NCBI RefSeq assembly: GCF_033439725.1
Contig: NW_026944387.1
Span: 868,001 to 932,000, forward strand
Direction of reading: 5' to 3'
Length of the DNA: 64,000 nt
From: Neurospora tetraspora
Taxonomy: Eukaryota > Ascomycota > Sordariomycetes > Sordariales > Sordariaceae
Position 1 is the first letter of the stretch. Every line of letters begins with the position of its first letter. Below the pieces are notes generated by a model, which did no database searches, was not told where the DNA came from, and saw nothing but the letters and a program-made list of their open reading frames with translations. Below, piece by piece: positions 48,317 through 58,510 of this stretch. A program made the position numbers and the translations under genes.

Positions 48317-49525
48317 GAAGTGGGGACCACAAGTGATTTACCCGAGCCTTTGAGCGGGGATGGGGAAGAGCCCAAGGAGTCGGTGATGGGTGGGGAGAGT
48401 AAAGAAGGGGAAAGGGATGAGAAAATAGAGCAGGATTAGGTTGCGGGATGAACAGCGGTTGGGAGTGGACATATAAAATTCCCCAAACCCCGATTCAAGG
48501 AATATATATCGTAGGGGTAGCGAGTTAGCGAAAGCGAAGGACGGTGGATATGGGCTGGTGCAAACGTATATATACCCATACCCATTAGCCGGATAAACAA
48601 GGCTGGCAGCAACATAACGAATACAAAGAGCCTTGATGGCATTTCTCCTCTCACACTCTCTCATGAACCTGACGATGATGAGCTCACTGAGCGCATTTAT
48701 TCCCCCCCCCCCCCACAGATCATCCGTGACCAAGGCATCGATATCAGAGGAATCGGCTTATAAGTACAGCACTTGAGCCAGATGGACGCAGTGAACACAG
48801 TAGCGGCGCAGAAATAGGCCGATCCCTGATTGGTTTTGTTGCAGTCGATCAGCGCGCGTTTGAGCAAGTAACTGCTGATTTATGCTCAGAAGTCGCTCGC
48901 CCAGTAACGTGCAAACATGCAGAAGATGCACACTCAGAAGTACCTAATCCACATGAAGATGAACACGAGGCGCGGCTAGCAGTAGTATATATCAGCTCAG
49001 CAGAGTCGCAGTCACAGTTTCTTTTCAAGCATTCATCGTAAAGAATTGCATCCCAAAAGCTGATTATAAATACGAAGAAGATATCCCCAAAATATACAAG
49101 AAGGTTATGAAGAGAAGAAGAAAGAAAGAAAACCAGGGCGTCCAACGCTCAAAAAATATTAACAGTGATATTTCCGTAAAAAGATCCCGACGCAAGAAAC
49201 ATTTCGTATAACCAACCGTTGACGTCCCGTCCCGTTTTCCCAGTATTGTTGTGTTGTGTTGTCTAGAAAAAAGATCCAAATCCCGTCTCCTGTCTCCCGT
49301 CTCCCGTTTAATCGATCTTTTCAGTTGCTCCCTTCCTCGCTGAGAAACATCTCATCCAATTCTTCCCGACCTCACCTCCCCAATGTTTCTTCTCATCACT
49401 CTTCATCCTCGTCACCTCAATGTCATCCCATCCATCTCGGTTCTGGTATCTCACCACTTTCCGTTTCCTTCCCCCCTACCGTTCAATTTTCTCCCCTCAA
49501 ATCTCCAACTCAGCCTCTCTCTCAC
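48317..49525. other. Region between convergent copper-fist and four-TM genes
   Basis: No gene seen. A run of 13 C (48702-48714) is followed by an unremarkable stretch that should include both 3' UTRs. Confidence 0.5.
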
Positions 49526-50238
49526 TTATGACCCCCTCGAACCCCTCTGTTCATGCCGTGGTTCCATCCCGTTCTCATACCGCTGATAGGGCGGTAACGC
49601 AGTCGACACCGAGCTAACATCCGACATGGATATCGAGTATCGATCTGGTGATGGCGGCTCGTTTGTCCTCCCCGTTCCATCATATCTTAGTTCGAGGTTT
49701 AGTCCGCTCGAGGCGGGGGCTGCGGGGGCGTAGTTGGGGTTGATGTTGGGGTTTATGTTCCTGGGGGTTGGTGTGGGTGTTGTGCTGCCGCTGTGGCTGT
49801 GGCTGTGGCTGTGGCTGTGGCTGTGGGGATTCGTGGGGATGTCGGGGTATATGAAGTTTGTTCCGGGGATGGTAGGTAATGGTGGTAGGGCTGATTGTTG
49901 AAGGGAGAGGTTTTGGTGGTGGTGTTGAAGGGGGATGGGTTGTCGTTGGATTAATGGGTATTGTGGGTTGTCGTTTGATCCGTCTGCTGCTAGGGATAGA
50001 TAATCGGTTTTCCCGCCGCCGCCGCCGCCGCCGCCTCCAGTGGGAGGTGATGTTCCTTGTGAAATATGTAGAGATAAATGTTGAGGCTGTTGTTGCTGTG
50101 ATCGTATGGAAGGATATTGTACACCATCCGCTGCTCCGTCCGACGCCAAGGCTAGATAGTCACCTTTCACGGGCGTAGGTAGGTTTACCCCTTGCGGTAC
50201 TAGAGGTATATTTCGTGGGAAGTCGTAAAGGTGTTGGT

Positions 50239-50277
<39 letters not shown>

Positions 50278-51590
50278 GGCTGTGTTGGGTTTGTTGTTGA
50301 TTGGGACGATATTGTGGTCCATCTGCTAACAAGGCAACTTCGGGGTTTAGGATGTCGTTTTCGGCGAGGGGAGGTAACGTCCCCTGTGTCAGATTTCGTT
50401 GATGACGGTTTGGTTGATATTGTTGGGTTGTTTGGTATTGTTGATGTGGAATGTTGTTGTGGAACTGATGAGCACGGTATTGCGGTCCATCGGCTACTAG
50501 TGCTGCCCCGATATCTATCTCATCTTCGCCTATCGGAGAAACTGGGGCGAAGTTTGAGTTTGTCCCGCCTGGTCGGGAAGTATTGTTGCTGCTGACGGTG
50601 CTCACCGATAGTTGGCGAGCTGGTACTGATGTGTTCTGGCTAACTGGTCTTCGTGGCTGGATCGCGCTGGACTGGATTGCGCCGGACAGGTATGGCCCAT
50701 TTCCGGCCGTCGAGGACGTCATTGCTGTCACGTTACTACGGATCGAAGCGGTGCGGGTGATGACACCCTCACTTGACGGTCCTGATCGGTCGGGATGTGG
50801 TCTCGGGGCTTCGATGACTGGCGAGGAGGCATCGCTAAGTTTTGATTCCATGGTATCGGCACGCTCGAGGGAGTTTAGAACTTCAATGCACTTAGAATTT
50901 TTAGTGTAGTTTCTCTCGAAGATTCGTAGGACGGTGAGCATGACGGTGGCGAGATAGGTGAACCTTTAAGATGTCAGTTATCATGGTCTGGTATAAAGGG
51001 CGGCGAGATGATAAGACATCATGAACTTACACAAGCCCGAGAGCAATAGCATAATACGATCGTTCAAAAGTACAAAACCTGTCCATTTCGCCTTTTCCTC
51101 CATCATAACCAGAGGTAAATCCAGGCGTAGTAAAGCCCGGTCGAGGTTTGTACACCTGGTGATGATCATCCTCTTTGGTAGTAGTCAATCCACCACAGTG
51201 AGAAGGAAGCCCGGCATTAGCAAGAAGGGTGATAACTGCTAGATCAACCCCGCAAAAGATGATATCGCCCATGATAAAAGTGATAAGCCAACCCGTCTTC
51301 TTGGATCGGTGGCCACTATGCTGGATGAAGACTGCGAGTGTAGCATAGACAAGGGTCATACAGATCTATCCGTGATGTATGTTAGCTGACGTGTTCTCGG
51401 CGATACAGGAGAAAGACTCCTACAGAAAGCTTACCAACAACTCCGGGATGAGCATGCTGTTAGTCATTCCAAGGTGTCCGGTCTTGAAGACGGTTGCAGT
51501 GACGAAGCCGTTCATGGTCGCTCCCACCAGAGCGGCAGCGATCTGGAACGCTCGCATGACTACGAGCCATGATGAAAGTTCCCACGCCAT
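49526..51590 (-). CDS. Four-TM membrane protein with repetitive Gln-rich cytoplasmic tail
   Basis: Exons 51590-51435, 51365-51031 and 50963-49526 (introns 69 and 67 bp) encode 642 residues. Four hydrophobic segments lie in the first 172 residues: around 8-33 (WLVVMRAFQIAAALVG), 45-68 (LLICMTLVYATLAVFI), 78-100 (WLITFIMGDIIFCGVDL) and 151-178 (YYAIALGLVFTYLATVML). The pattern resembles fungal MARVEL-like proteins; no name can be given. The remaining 460 residues are low-complexity: a run of about 14 Gln, a Gly9 run, alternating Ser-His, and a four-times repeated ALxADGxxQY motif (318-326, 374-382, 436-448, 488-500). It is probably a plasma-membrane or endomembrane protein, by inference. Confidence 0.8.
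49791..49827. repeat. 6-bp tandem repeat coding for Ser-His
   Basis: CTGTGG is repeated about six times; on the minus strand it encodes the alternating Ser-His run of the four-TM protein. Confidence 0.85.
50240..50279. repeat. (GTT)n microsatellite coding for poly-Gln
   Basis: About 13 uninterrupted TTG/GTT units; on the minus strand these are CAA codons of the Gln run. Pure CAA use suggests recent slippage rather than conserved Gln content. Confidence 0.9.
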
Positions 51591-53131
51591 TGCTGCTGGC
51601 TAGGCTCGCAATGACGAAGTCTGATGTGATACGAGTAAGTGTGGTTGGGTTGAGCCGCTTATCTAGCAGCCAACATAAGCATTTGAATGATCAAGAGACA
51701 AAAGAAGCAGATATGATGCGGAAGGTCAAATGGTTTTGTTAGAAGCTTGAGACCATCAAGGTTCTAACTACACAAGGCGAAGTTGAATGAAGGACGGGAC
51801 TAAGATCGTCGATGATCCGGCGCTTGAGGAAGGATGTGGGGGAGTCCAGACTGGTGATACTTGACAGCTGAAGGGAACTGCCCCGGTAAGATGAATGGAC
51901 CGATGGAGGCTGTGTTTCCCTGTGCCCCCAATGTCAAGAGGTCCTGTCCCACTCGAGACAAAGAGGCCATGCTGACTGGCCTACATCGTACAGCCCAACG
52001 GCAGTGGACTACCACAGACGGGAATTCCTGCTTGTAGATGTAGGGCTCTTGGAGTTCCATCCGCGGCGCCAACGGGGCAAGTGATGGAGAGGTCCGGGCA
52101 AAGTGAAGAGCCGAGTGGACGAGACCGAGCAAGATGGGCCTTTATGTTGTGGTACAGACCCAAAGCAGTGACCATCGCTGCCGTGTTCGGTTCGTAGAGA
52201 GGTGATGGTGGTGGTAAGCTCGAGAGGCTGCATGTTGTGTCACTTTCGGGAGTTTCCTTCTCGACGATCCCACATGAAACAAGCTAGTTTCCCAAGAAGC
52301 CTTTCTGGATAGGAGTCCTAGAAAGTCCACAAGCTATGATTAGATGAGGGCGTGATAAATGTTGAAAAAGAGGAACATAATAGGAGGCCGCGTCATCGTC
52401 AGAAGCTAAGTGGGAGAAGTGGCAGGCATTCCCAAGTGTTAAAGCCGCTGGCGATGGGGGGCACAGCCCCTTTTTAGTGGATGACAGGGGTTCATCACAA
52501 CGTCTCGATAGGGCAACCGAAGCGGTGCCGAGCGTGCCTGACGGACGGGCAGTGGCGAGACAAACGTCAAAATGCTAATTCCAACCTATGTCACCTTAGC
52601 CAGGCAGCAGAGACTTGAAGAGACAAATTGCCCTTTCCCATCTGTGAATGCCCTCTTACCTAATATGTGCTTGTCTGTCACCGGCTTCACGAATCACTTC
52701 TTGTCTTGATCTGATTCTTGATCCGAGGTCCCTAAACATCCGTCAATCATGACTGAAGACTCAATATTAGAGGAGTGGACTTGGTGTCCGCCCTCTTCCT
52801 ACGCTTCTGGCAATGTGGGACATCCTTCCACGTCGTGAATCTTCTGATCCTTCTCAATGATCATATCCTGGCTATCAGCACCATATTTTCGCACACCTTC
52901 TCACTTGTCTTGACGGCATTGCAAGTACAACGCGACTCGTGGGCCCGTGGGTCGAAAATCACCAGGAACGAAAAATCGTTGGGCAAAGGAACTGGTCCAA
53001 GTTGGATTGCCTTTCGACAGGCTGGCCGCCAATATGGGTATCATTGTCTAGATCGTATTTTGAAATGATGTCGATTCTTCGAGCACCGCTCTTGTAATGC
53101 TCTCGACTTCCGCTCAGCTTGGGAATCAAGC
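51591..53131. other. Intergenic, no gene seen
   Basis: Promoter side of the four-TM gene and 3' side of EFM7. Only short ORFs without family similarity. Confidence 0.5.
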
Positions 53132-53980
53132 TCATGCGTCCGCCTTGGCCGCCGCCTTCTCCTCCTCGGTCGGCCACCGCACAGTCCAGCCAGTGACGGT
53201 CTTGCGAATCTCCTCATCACCAGGGTCGTTCTCGAACAGAGGCTTCTCGGTCTTGACTTCGAGGAACTTGTCCACAATGAAGCCTCTCTCGCGGGCCAGA
53301 TCGAAGAAAGCCAAGTCCTTGTGCTGGAGCCATGGGCGGTACGAGGTAAAGACAACGAACGCCTTGCTGCCGGGCTTCTTGTTCAGTGTGAACTGGATGG
53401 TGTCGACCAGCTTGCTGTGCTCCGAGTGACGGAAAAGAAGATCGGCCAAGATCAGAATATCGAACCCGATTTCTCCCTCCTTCTGTTCACCCAAGTGGGC
53501 GAGCAATGGAGCCTGCTTGGCGCCCCAGACGTAGCCGTCCGCAACAATGTTGCGATCCTCCTCGCGGTCGACAGCCAACATGGGGCAGCCACGGATGTTC
53601 TTCCACATAACCTCCACAATGTCCGGATCCGGGAAGTCGGTCACGACAACCTTCTTGGCTCCAAGCACAGCAGCCACCAAGCTGGGCAAACCGGCAGCGG
53701 CGCCAATTTCAAGGACGGTCCGGTCCTTGACCTCCTCGGGGTGCTCCTCAAAGTACTGTGAGATGATGACGGCTCCGTTCCAAAGGGTGTGAGCCTCGAG
53801 AGGGCTGTGGCCGACAAGGTGCAGTGTAATGTCGTCGCCATTCTTCATGGTGTAGTGCTCAGTAGTCGGGGGAGGCGAAGGAGGGTAGAAGTCAGGGGGG
53901 TCCTCGAAGAGCCCGCCGGCCTCGATGTCAGAGCCCTCATCTTCGGGAACTTGGTTGACAACCTCGTCAGATTTCGACAT
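53132..53980 (-). CDS. EFM7: eEF1A N-terminal methyltransferase (EFM7/NNT1 family)
   Basis: Single exon, 282 residues from the ATG at 53980; the frame upstream of it has no support. Yeast Efm7 methylates the N-terminal glycine and adjacent lysine of elongation factor eEF1A in the cytosol; the family was once annotated as nicotinamide N-methyltransferase. Visible are the conserved FEDPPDFYPP, the substrate-side motif HSPLEAHTLWNGA, SAM motif I as EIGAAAGLPS (91-100), post-I TDFPD (114-118), the NIRG segment, and ILADLLFRHSEH. Length fits the family. It is divergent from the SCI1-like gene, 752 bp away, so they may share a promoter. Confidence 0.92.
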   Translation of the reverse strand: MSKSDEVVNQVPEDEGSDIEAGGLFEDPPDFYPPSPPPTTEHYTMKNGDDITLHLVGHSPLEAHTLWNGAVIISQYFEEHPEEVKDRTVLEIGAAAGLPSLVAAVLGAKKVVVTDFPDPDIVEVMWKNIRGCPMLAVDREEDRNIVADGYVWGAKQAPLLAHLGEQKEGEIGFDILILADLLFRHSEHSKLVDTIQFTLNKKPGSKAFVVFTSYRPWLQHKDLAFFDLARERGFIVDKFLEVKTEKPLFENDPGDEEIRKTVTGWTVRWPTEEEKAAAKADA

Positions 53981-54732
53981 GGTGGATGAAGTTTTCGGAT
54001 TTGGAGTTTGTTGCAGTAAGTTATGCACACCTGAAAACTTTGAAGCACAACACTGTGAAGATGAAAATGGCACCCAAAACGCTGAAACCCACTGCAAGAT
54101 TCACGGTCATGTGACCGGCTGGCAACTTGGGAGTTGTAACTCAACGTGGTCTCACTTTACCATCACCAGCGACTATATTCTCTTTCTCAATAATAATTCA
54201 AAGACACGAGCCAATTGTCCAGCAGGGTGAGGCAGACTGTTGTTTTGCGAAACAGTCTTCCTGAACGCTCTGCTCAACGGTCTGAGCGAAACGGTACGTA
54301 AACGGAATGCCACAGAAAAACGGTGCATTGGCGACCGTTTAGCCACTGCCATCCCTGACTTTCCATGCTCTTCCGTTTTGCTGGGATATCAACCATCCTG
54401 CATCCAGTTCATCTCTTTTCAAACTTCCAACTTCAAATAATTTTCAACATTCAAATTATTCGTCATTGCTTCGGACTTACCAACCTCTAATCGACTAGAA
54501 ATCCGGTTAAGTGGCAAATACCAACACAATCCCTGTTTCATCAAGTCGTTGGCAACTCCTTTGACAACTGGAGATCAACAAGTGGGACTCACCTTAATAC
54601 GACGACATACCGCTCCGGACGACGAAATACTGAACATAACGCGGTCCAAAACGATTCAAAAGTCAACGAGTTGATATTGAAGCCCAGAGAGAAGAATTGG
54701 GTTCCAAGGCCATACGCCGACTAAAGCAAATT
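53981..54732. other. Bidirectional promoter region, EFM7 and SCI1-like genes
   Basis: 752 bp between divergent ATGs with no gene inside. An open plus frame before 54733 starts at TTG and is taken as leader. Confidence 0.5.
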
Positions 54733-56076
54733 ATGGGCTCAAACGCCGACGGCCACCGATACAGGTCGCGGTCACCTCTCCCAGGTGGCTCGAGATCTGT
54801 ACATCACGACAGGAGGAGGTCAAGATCGCGGTCAGAAAGACTCGATGACAAACGGGAACGCAGACATGGAGAGGGACGTGATAGACATCAGGAGCGATCA
54901 AGAAGTCGAGACCGTGAGAGGGACAGAGACAGGGATCGCCACCGGCGGCGGCATGAGGACAGAGATACCTCTGTAGACCGCAAGAGGAGGCGAGAAGAGG
55001 GCTCTCATCACAGACACCATCACCGATCAGAACGACACAGAACCTCCCGCTCCCCTTCCCACAAACGATCCAAGGATGAACCGCCCAAACCCCTCCCCTT
55101 CAACTCCCGCCAGCTCTCCCGCTCCGATTACCCCAACTTCGAGCCCCTCTTCGCCCACTACCTCGACATCCAGAAACAACTCTACATCGACGACCTAGAC
55201 GACCACGAACTGCGCGGCAGATGGAAGAGCTTCGTCAAGAAGTGGAACCGCGGCGAGTTGGCAGAGGGGTGGTACGATCCCGAGAGATTCGCCGGAGCGG
55301 CCAAGGAGGCGGCAGCAGAGGGGAGGGTACCACGTTCCATCACTGAAGCAAGCAGCAGTGCGAAAGACGGAAAAGACAGAAAGGAGAGGGGGGTCTCAAC
55401 GATGTCTGAAGGCGACGTCCCCGAGCCAACAACAACAGCCAGACCATCCATCGAAACAACCGACACCCCCCTCATGACCGACACCAACCCGCCTCAAAAC
55501 CAAAATCAAGAAGACGACGACGATGGCGCCTCAGACTCCGACTACGGCCCCACCCTCCCCGGCCAGTCCTCTTCCACCCGTCACTCCCACGCCCACGGCC
55601 CGACCATCCCCTCCCTCACCGACCTGACCCTCCACCGCGAATCCCTCGCCGAAGAATCTGCCAGCCAGCGCGCCTCCTCCCTCGAAGCCCTGCGCGCCCA
55701 ACGCAAAGCCGACCGCGCCCTGCAAAAGCAACGGCTTGAAGACCTGGTCCCGCGGGCCGACGCCGGCACGCGCGAGCGTCGTCTCGAGAAGCGCAAGGAA
55801 CTCAACGAAAAGCTAAAATCCTTTCGGGAACCGTCGCCGGGTGGTGGGGAGGTGGCTGAAAGTGAACTGATGGGTGAAGGGGAGGGAGGCGGACTGGAGG
55901 AGTATAAGAGGATGATGAAGAGGGAGGAGGTGAAGAAGACGGAACGGCAGTTGAGGAGGGAGGAGATGGAGCGGGCGAGAGCGGCGGAACGGGAGGAGAG
56001 GATTAGGGAGGCGAGGGAGAGGGAGGATAGGGTTATGGAAGGGCTGAGGGCACTGGCGAAGGCGAGGTTTGGATAG
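54733..56076 (+). CDS. RS-rich nuclear protein, SCI1/HEL117-like
   Basis: One exon, 447 residues from the ATG at 54733 (MGSNADGHRYRSRSP). Residues 1-120 form an Arg/Ser/Asp/His-rich domain like those of splicing factors. A conserved helical block follows (about 132-190): LSRSDYPNFEPLFAHYLDIQ, then LYIDDLDDHELRGRWKSFVK and KWNRGELAEGWYDP, resembling the plant style cell-cycle inhibitor SCI1 and fungal proteins often labelled RNA helicase HEL117, although no helicase motifs are present. A YGPTLPG motif, also seen in some spliceosomal proteins, sits near 285. The C-terminal third is a long charged coiled coil. Likely a nuclear RNA-processing protein; that is inference. Confidence 0.7.
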   Translation: MGSNADGHRYRSRSPLPGGSRSVHHDRRRSRSRSERLDDKRERRHGEGRDRHQERSRSRDRERDRDRDRHRRRHEDRDTSVDRKRRREEGSHHRHHHRSERHRTSRSPSHKRSKDEPPKPLPFNSRQLSRSDYPNFEPLFAHYLDIQKQLYIDDLDDHELRGRWKSFVKKWNRGELAEGWYDPERFAGAAKEAAAEGRVPRSITEASSSAKDGKDRKERGVSTMSEGDVPEPTTTARPSIETTDTPLMTDTNPPQNQNQEDDDDGASDSDYGPTLPGQSSSTRHSHAHGPTIPSLTDLTLHRESLAEESASQRASSLEALRAQRKADRALQKQRLEDLVPRADAGTRERRLEKRKELNEKLKSFREPSPGGGEVAESELMGEGEGGGLEEYKRMMKREEVKKTERQLRREEMERARAAEREERIREAREREDRVMEGLRALAKARFG

Positions 56077-56131
56077 GGCTGTTGGGTAGTGAGTGTATGG
56101 GGATTGGTATATGGGGGATATGGGTGAAATG

Positions 56132-56170
<39 letters not shown>

Positions 56171-57005
56171 GTAAATGGGGTGAGACATAGTCTATTGCAC
56201 TTCTTGGTTTGATGAAACGAGACAAACAAAAGCGCGGCGTAGGATGGATAGATCGATTGCTTGGGTTTGTTGTTGCTTTTATCGACATTCGTTGGCTTCA
56301 CGAAATACAAAAAAAGATGGATAACAATGGAGAATGGACTGTGATCAGCAGATACTCTGTAATGTGGTCCTCTTCCTTACATGTGATTTCATAGTGTGCT
56401 TTACACAACAACCGTCATTCTAAAGCTATTTATATTGATTCCTTTTCATGATATCGTTGATTTGTCTTCTTAGGGCCTACATTACTTTCTTCATCAGAAC
56501 AACGGTGTTCAAAATAATCCAAGCGATCTGATTGGTGGAACGGATGCCGGAAAGACTTCCCTGTTTACGACTTCACCTTGGCAGTTGGTCCTGTCTTTTT
56601 CTTGTAGCATAGAGTAAAGCAAGCAACGAGCCAAAGGAAGCGAAACCCGGGCATCCAAATCGAAACATTATAAAAAGCCGTGCCAGTCCGAACTTGGACG
56701 GAAAATTCACCACGGCATTTACCTTAACATCAACCCAAGCGCACCTGGCGAACACGTACATACCTAGGTATCAACCTCGACGCTACCACAACATCCCAAC
56801 CCGAGGTAGTTCATTCAAACTTCAAGATATTACCTTAACCACCTTTCTACACTGCTGTGCTCAAAACCACCTACTCTCTCAAATTCCGCCAAGGTCAGAT
56901 ACACCTCAACCCTCATCACTCTCACCATCCCTCCGCTAACAAAACCCTCACTCAGCTCCTCACCTCCCATCCCATTTGCCCAACACCTTACAAGTACCGA
57001 CCAAG
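56077..57005. other. Intergenic between two tandem plus-strand genes
   Basis: Starts with the 3' UTR of the SCI1-like gene and its poly(T) run. No further gene seen. Confidence 0.5.
56136..56169. repeat. 34-bp poly(T) run
   Basis: Uninterrupted T34, 60 bp after a stop codon on the plus strand. No retroposon-like target duplication is visible beside it. Confidence 0.95.
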
Positions 57006-57590
57006 ATGCCGTTTCTCGGCGGCCTTCCCACCTCCCACCTCCCCCTCCTCCTCCACCTCATAATCGAAACCCCCGCCTCGCTCTCCTTCCTCTTGCGTCC
57101 CGAATCGCAACTCCCTCTTCTATCGTCTCACTCTTCTTCCTCCATTCCCTCCTCCTCCATTACATCCGCCTCCTCAAAGAGCACAAAGCAGACCACAAAA
57201 ATCACCCCCAAAGAAGCTGTCGAAGCCCGCCTCATCCTTTCCAACTTCGGCGGTCTTCTACTGACCGTCAACTGCCTGATTATCCACCTTCTGTTACGGT
57301 ATAGGGGCCCGGGCCCAGGAAATGAGGAGCTGATTAGGGGAGTTACCGGGTGTCTGAGTCTTTACCACGTGTTTCCGCAGTACAGAGCTTTGCGGAGGAT
57401 CGGTATGGGTTTGGACATCTATATGCCGTATATGGGCTTCCCTGCGCCCGCGGGGGATGAGAAGAAGGGACTGAAAGAGGACAGGGAGGAGGATGAGACA
57501 CAAAAGACGCTTGGCGGACCGGTGGTGCATTTTATTGTTCATATGATTGTGGGGGGGTTGATGAGTGCTGTTGGTTTTGGACTTTTGTGA
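57006..57590 (+). CDS. Small conserved fungal membrane protein
   Basis: 194 residues from the ATG at 57006; the upstream in-frame codon used by a longer frame is TTG. Hydrophobic segments: about 8-30 (HLPLLLHLIIETPASLSFLL), 80-100 (GLLLTVNCLIIHLLL), a short one around LSLYHVFPQY (about 115-130), and the C-terminal PVVHFIVHMIVGGLMSAVGF (about 175-192). A Ser-rich loop (39-62) separates the first two. I recognise it only as the kind of short polytopic protein found across filamentous fungi and assign no function. Confidence 0.7.
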   Translation: MPFLGGLPTSHLPLLLHLIIETPASLSFLLRPESQLPLLSSHSSSSIPSSSITSASSKSTKQTTKITPKEAVEARLILSNFGGLLLTVNCLIIHLLLRYRGPGPGNEELIRGVTGCLSLYHVFPQYRALRRIGMGLDIYMPYMGFPAPAGDEKKGLKEDREEDETQKTLGGPVVHFIVHMIVGGLMSAVGFGLL

Positions 57591-58510
57591 GGTGTGTGTG
57601 GTATGTATGGATGGATGGATGTTATCAAGGAGTTGAATGGGTGAAGAGTGTGGGAAGAGTATGTGCGAAGAGACCACTTGGGAGTTTGGTCAGTGGCGCA
57701 GGTTTGGTCAAGTAGTAATGGCATGCTTGTGCTGGTGCAACTGGAGGTGAATAGAAAGTAGAATCGGTTACGTGTCTATCTATCCATGAAGCTATCCTGC
57801 TTTTAATCGATTCACTCGCACTCATCCTCGGAGAAAGAGGGAACCTGATATGCCTTCCTGAATCGTAAACATAAACTCATAACATCTATACCGCGCCAAA
57901 TCTTCCTAAGCCTCAGTCCTGATAGCGCTCTTGACTGAGCATGTACTGTGTAGCCACCAACTCAGAGACTGTTCCTGCTCCGTCTGCTAAACTTCCTTAT
58001 GATCGGAATGTCCTGGACGTGAGGAATATGAGGCATGTGAGGGATATGGAACCCATGTTCATGTTCCTGATATCCATCCTCATCCTCATCCTCATCCTCA
58101 TCCTCATCCTCCTCGCTCTCTTCCTCTGCTGCAAAATCGCGCTCATCAAACCCATGATACTCCCTCTTCTTCGCCACCTCAAAGCCATGACAATGGCCAG
58201 TAGTTCTCTCGTCCTTCTCTTTGCCTTTCTCCTTGGTTCCACACCGAGATTCCGTTTCCTGGGCTTTCTAAGCCACATGAATTTCTCCCGGGCCCTGATC
58301 GCGGCTCTCTTGAGAATCCCCACTCGAATCCAGCCTAGAACTACCGCTCTTATGCCCCAGTCCAGTACCAGGTTCAGTAGAAGTCTCACTCCCACCAACA
58401 ACATGACCACCACCACCACCAACATCCAACGGTTCCAACCCCAACCCCACCTCCACCATCTCCTTCCCCTGCAGTCCCATAAGCGGAATACTACCAACCC
58501 CGTTCCTCTC
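57591..58510. other. Region between convergent genes, with a 6-bp microsatellite
   Basis: Includes a CTCATC tandem run at about 58074-58112. Both strands have long repeat-driven frames (Ile-Leu on plus, Glu-Asp on minus). The minus frame (57962-58480, one internal stop at 58268) could be a small acidic protein but has no support beyond openness. Confidence 0.45.

Noticed and set aside
54697-54732. Longer start for the SCI1-like protein
   Set aside because: The codon at 54697 is TTG; the first ATG in frame is at 54733.
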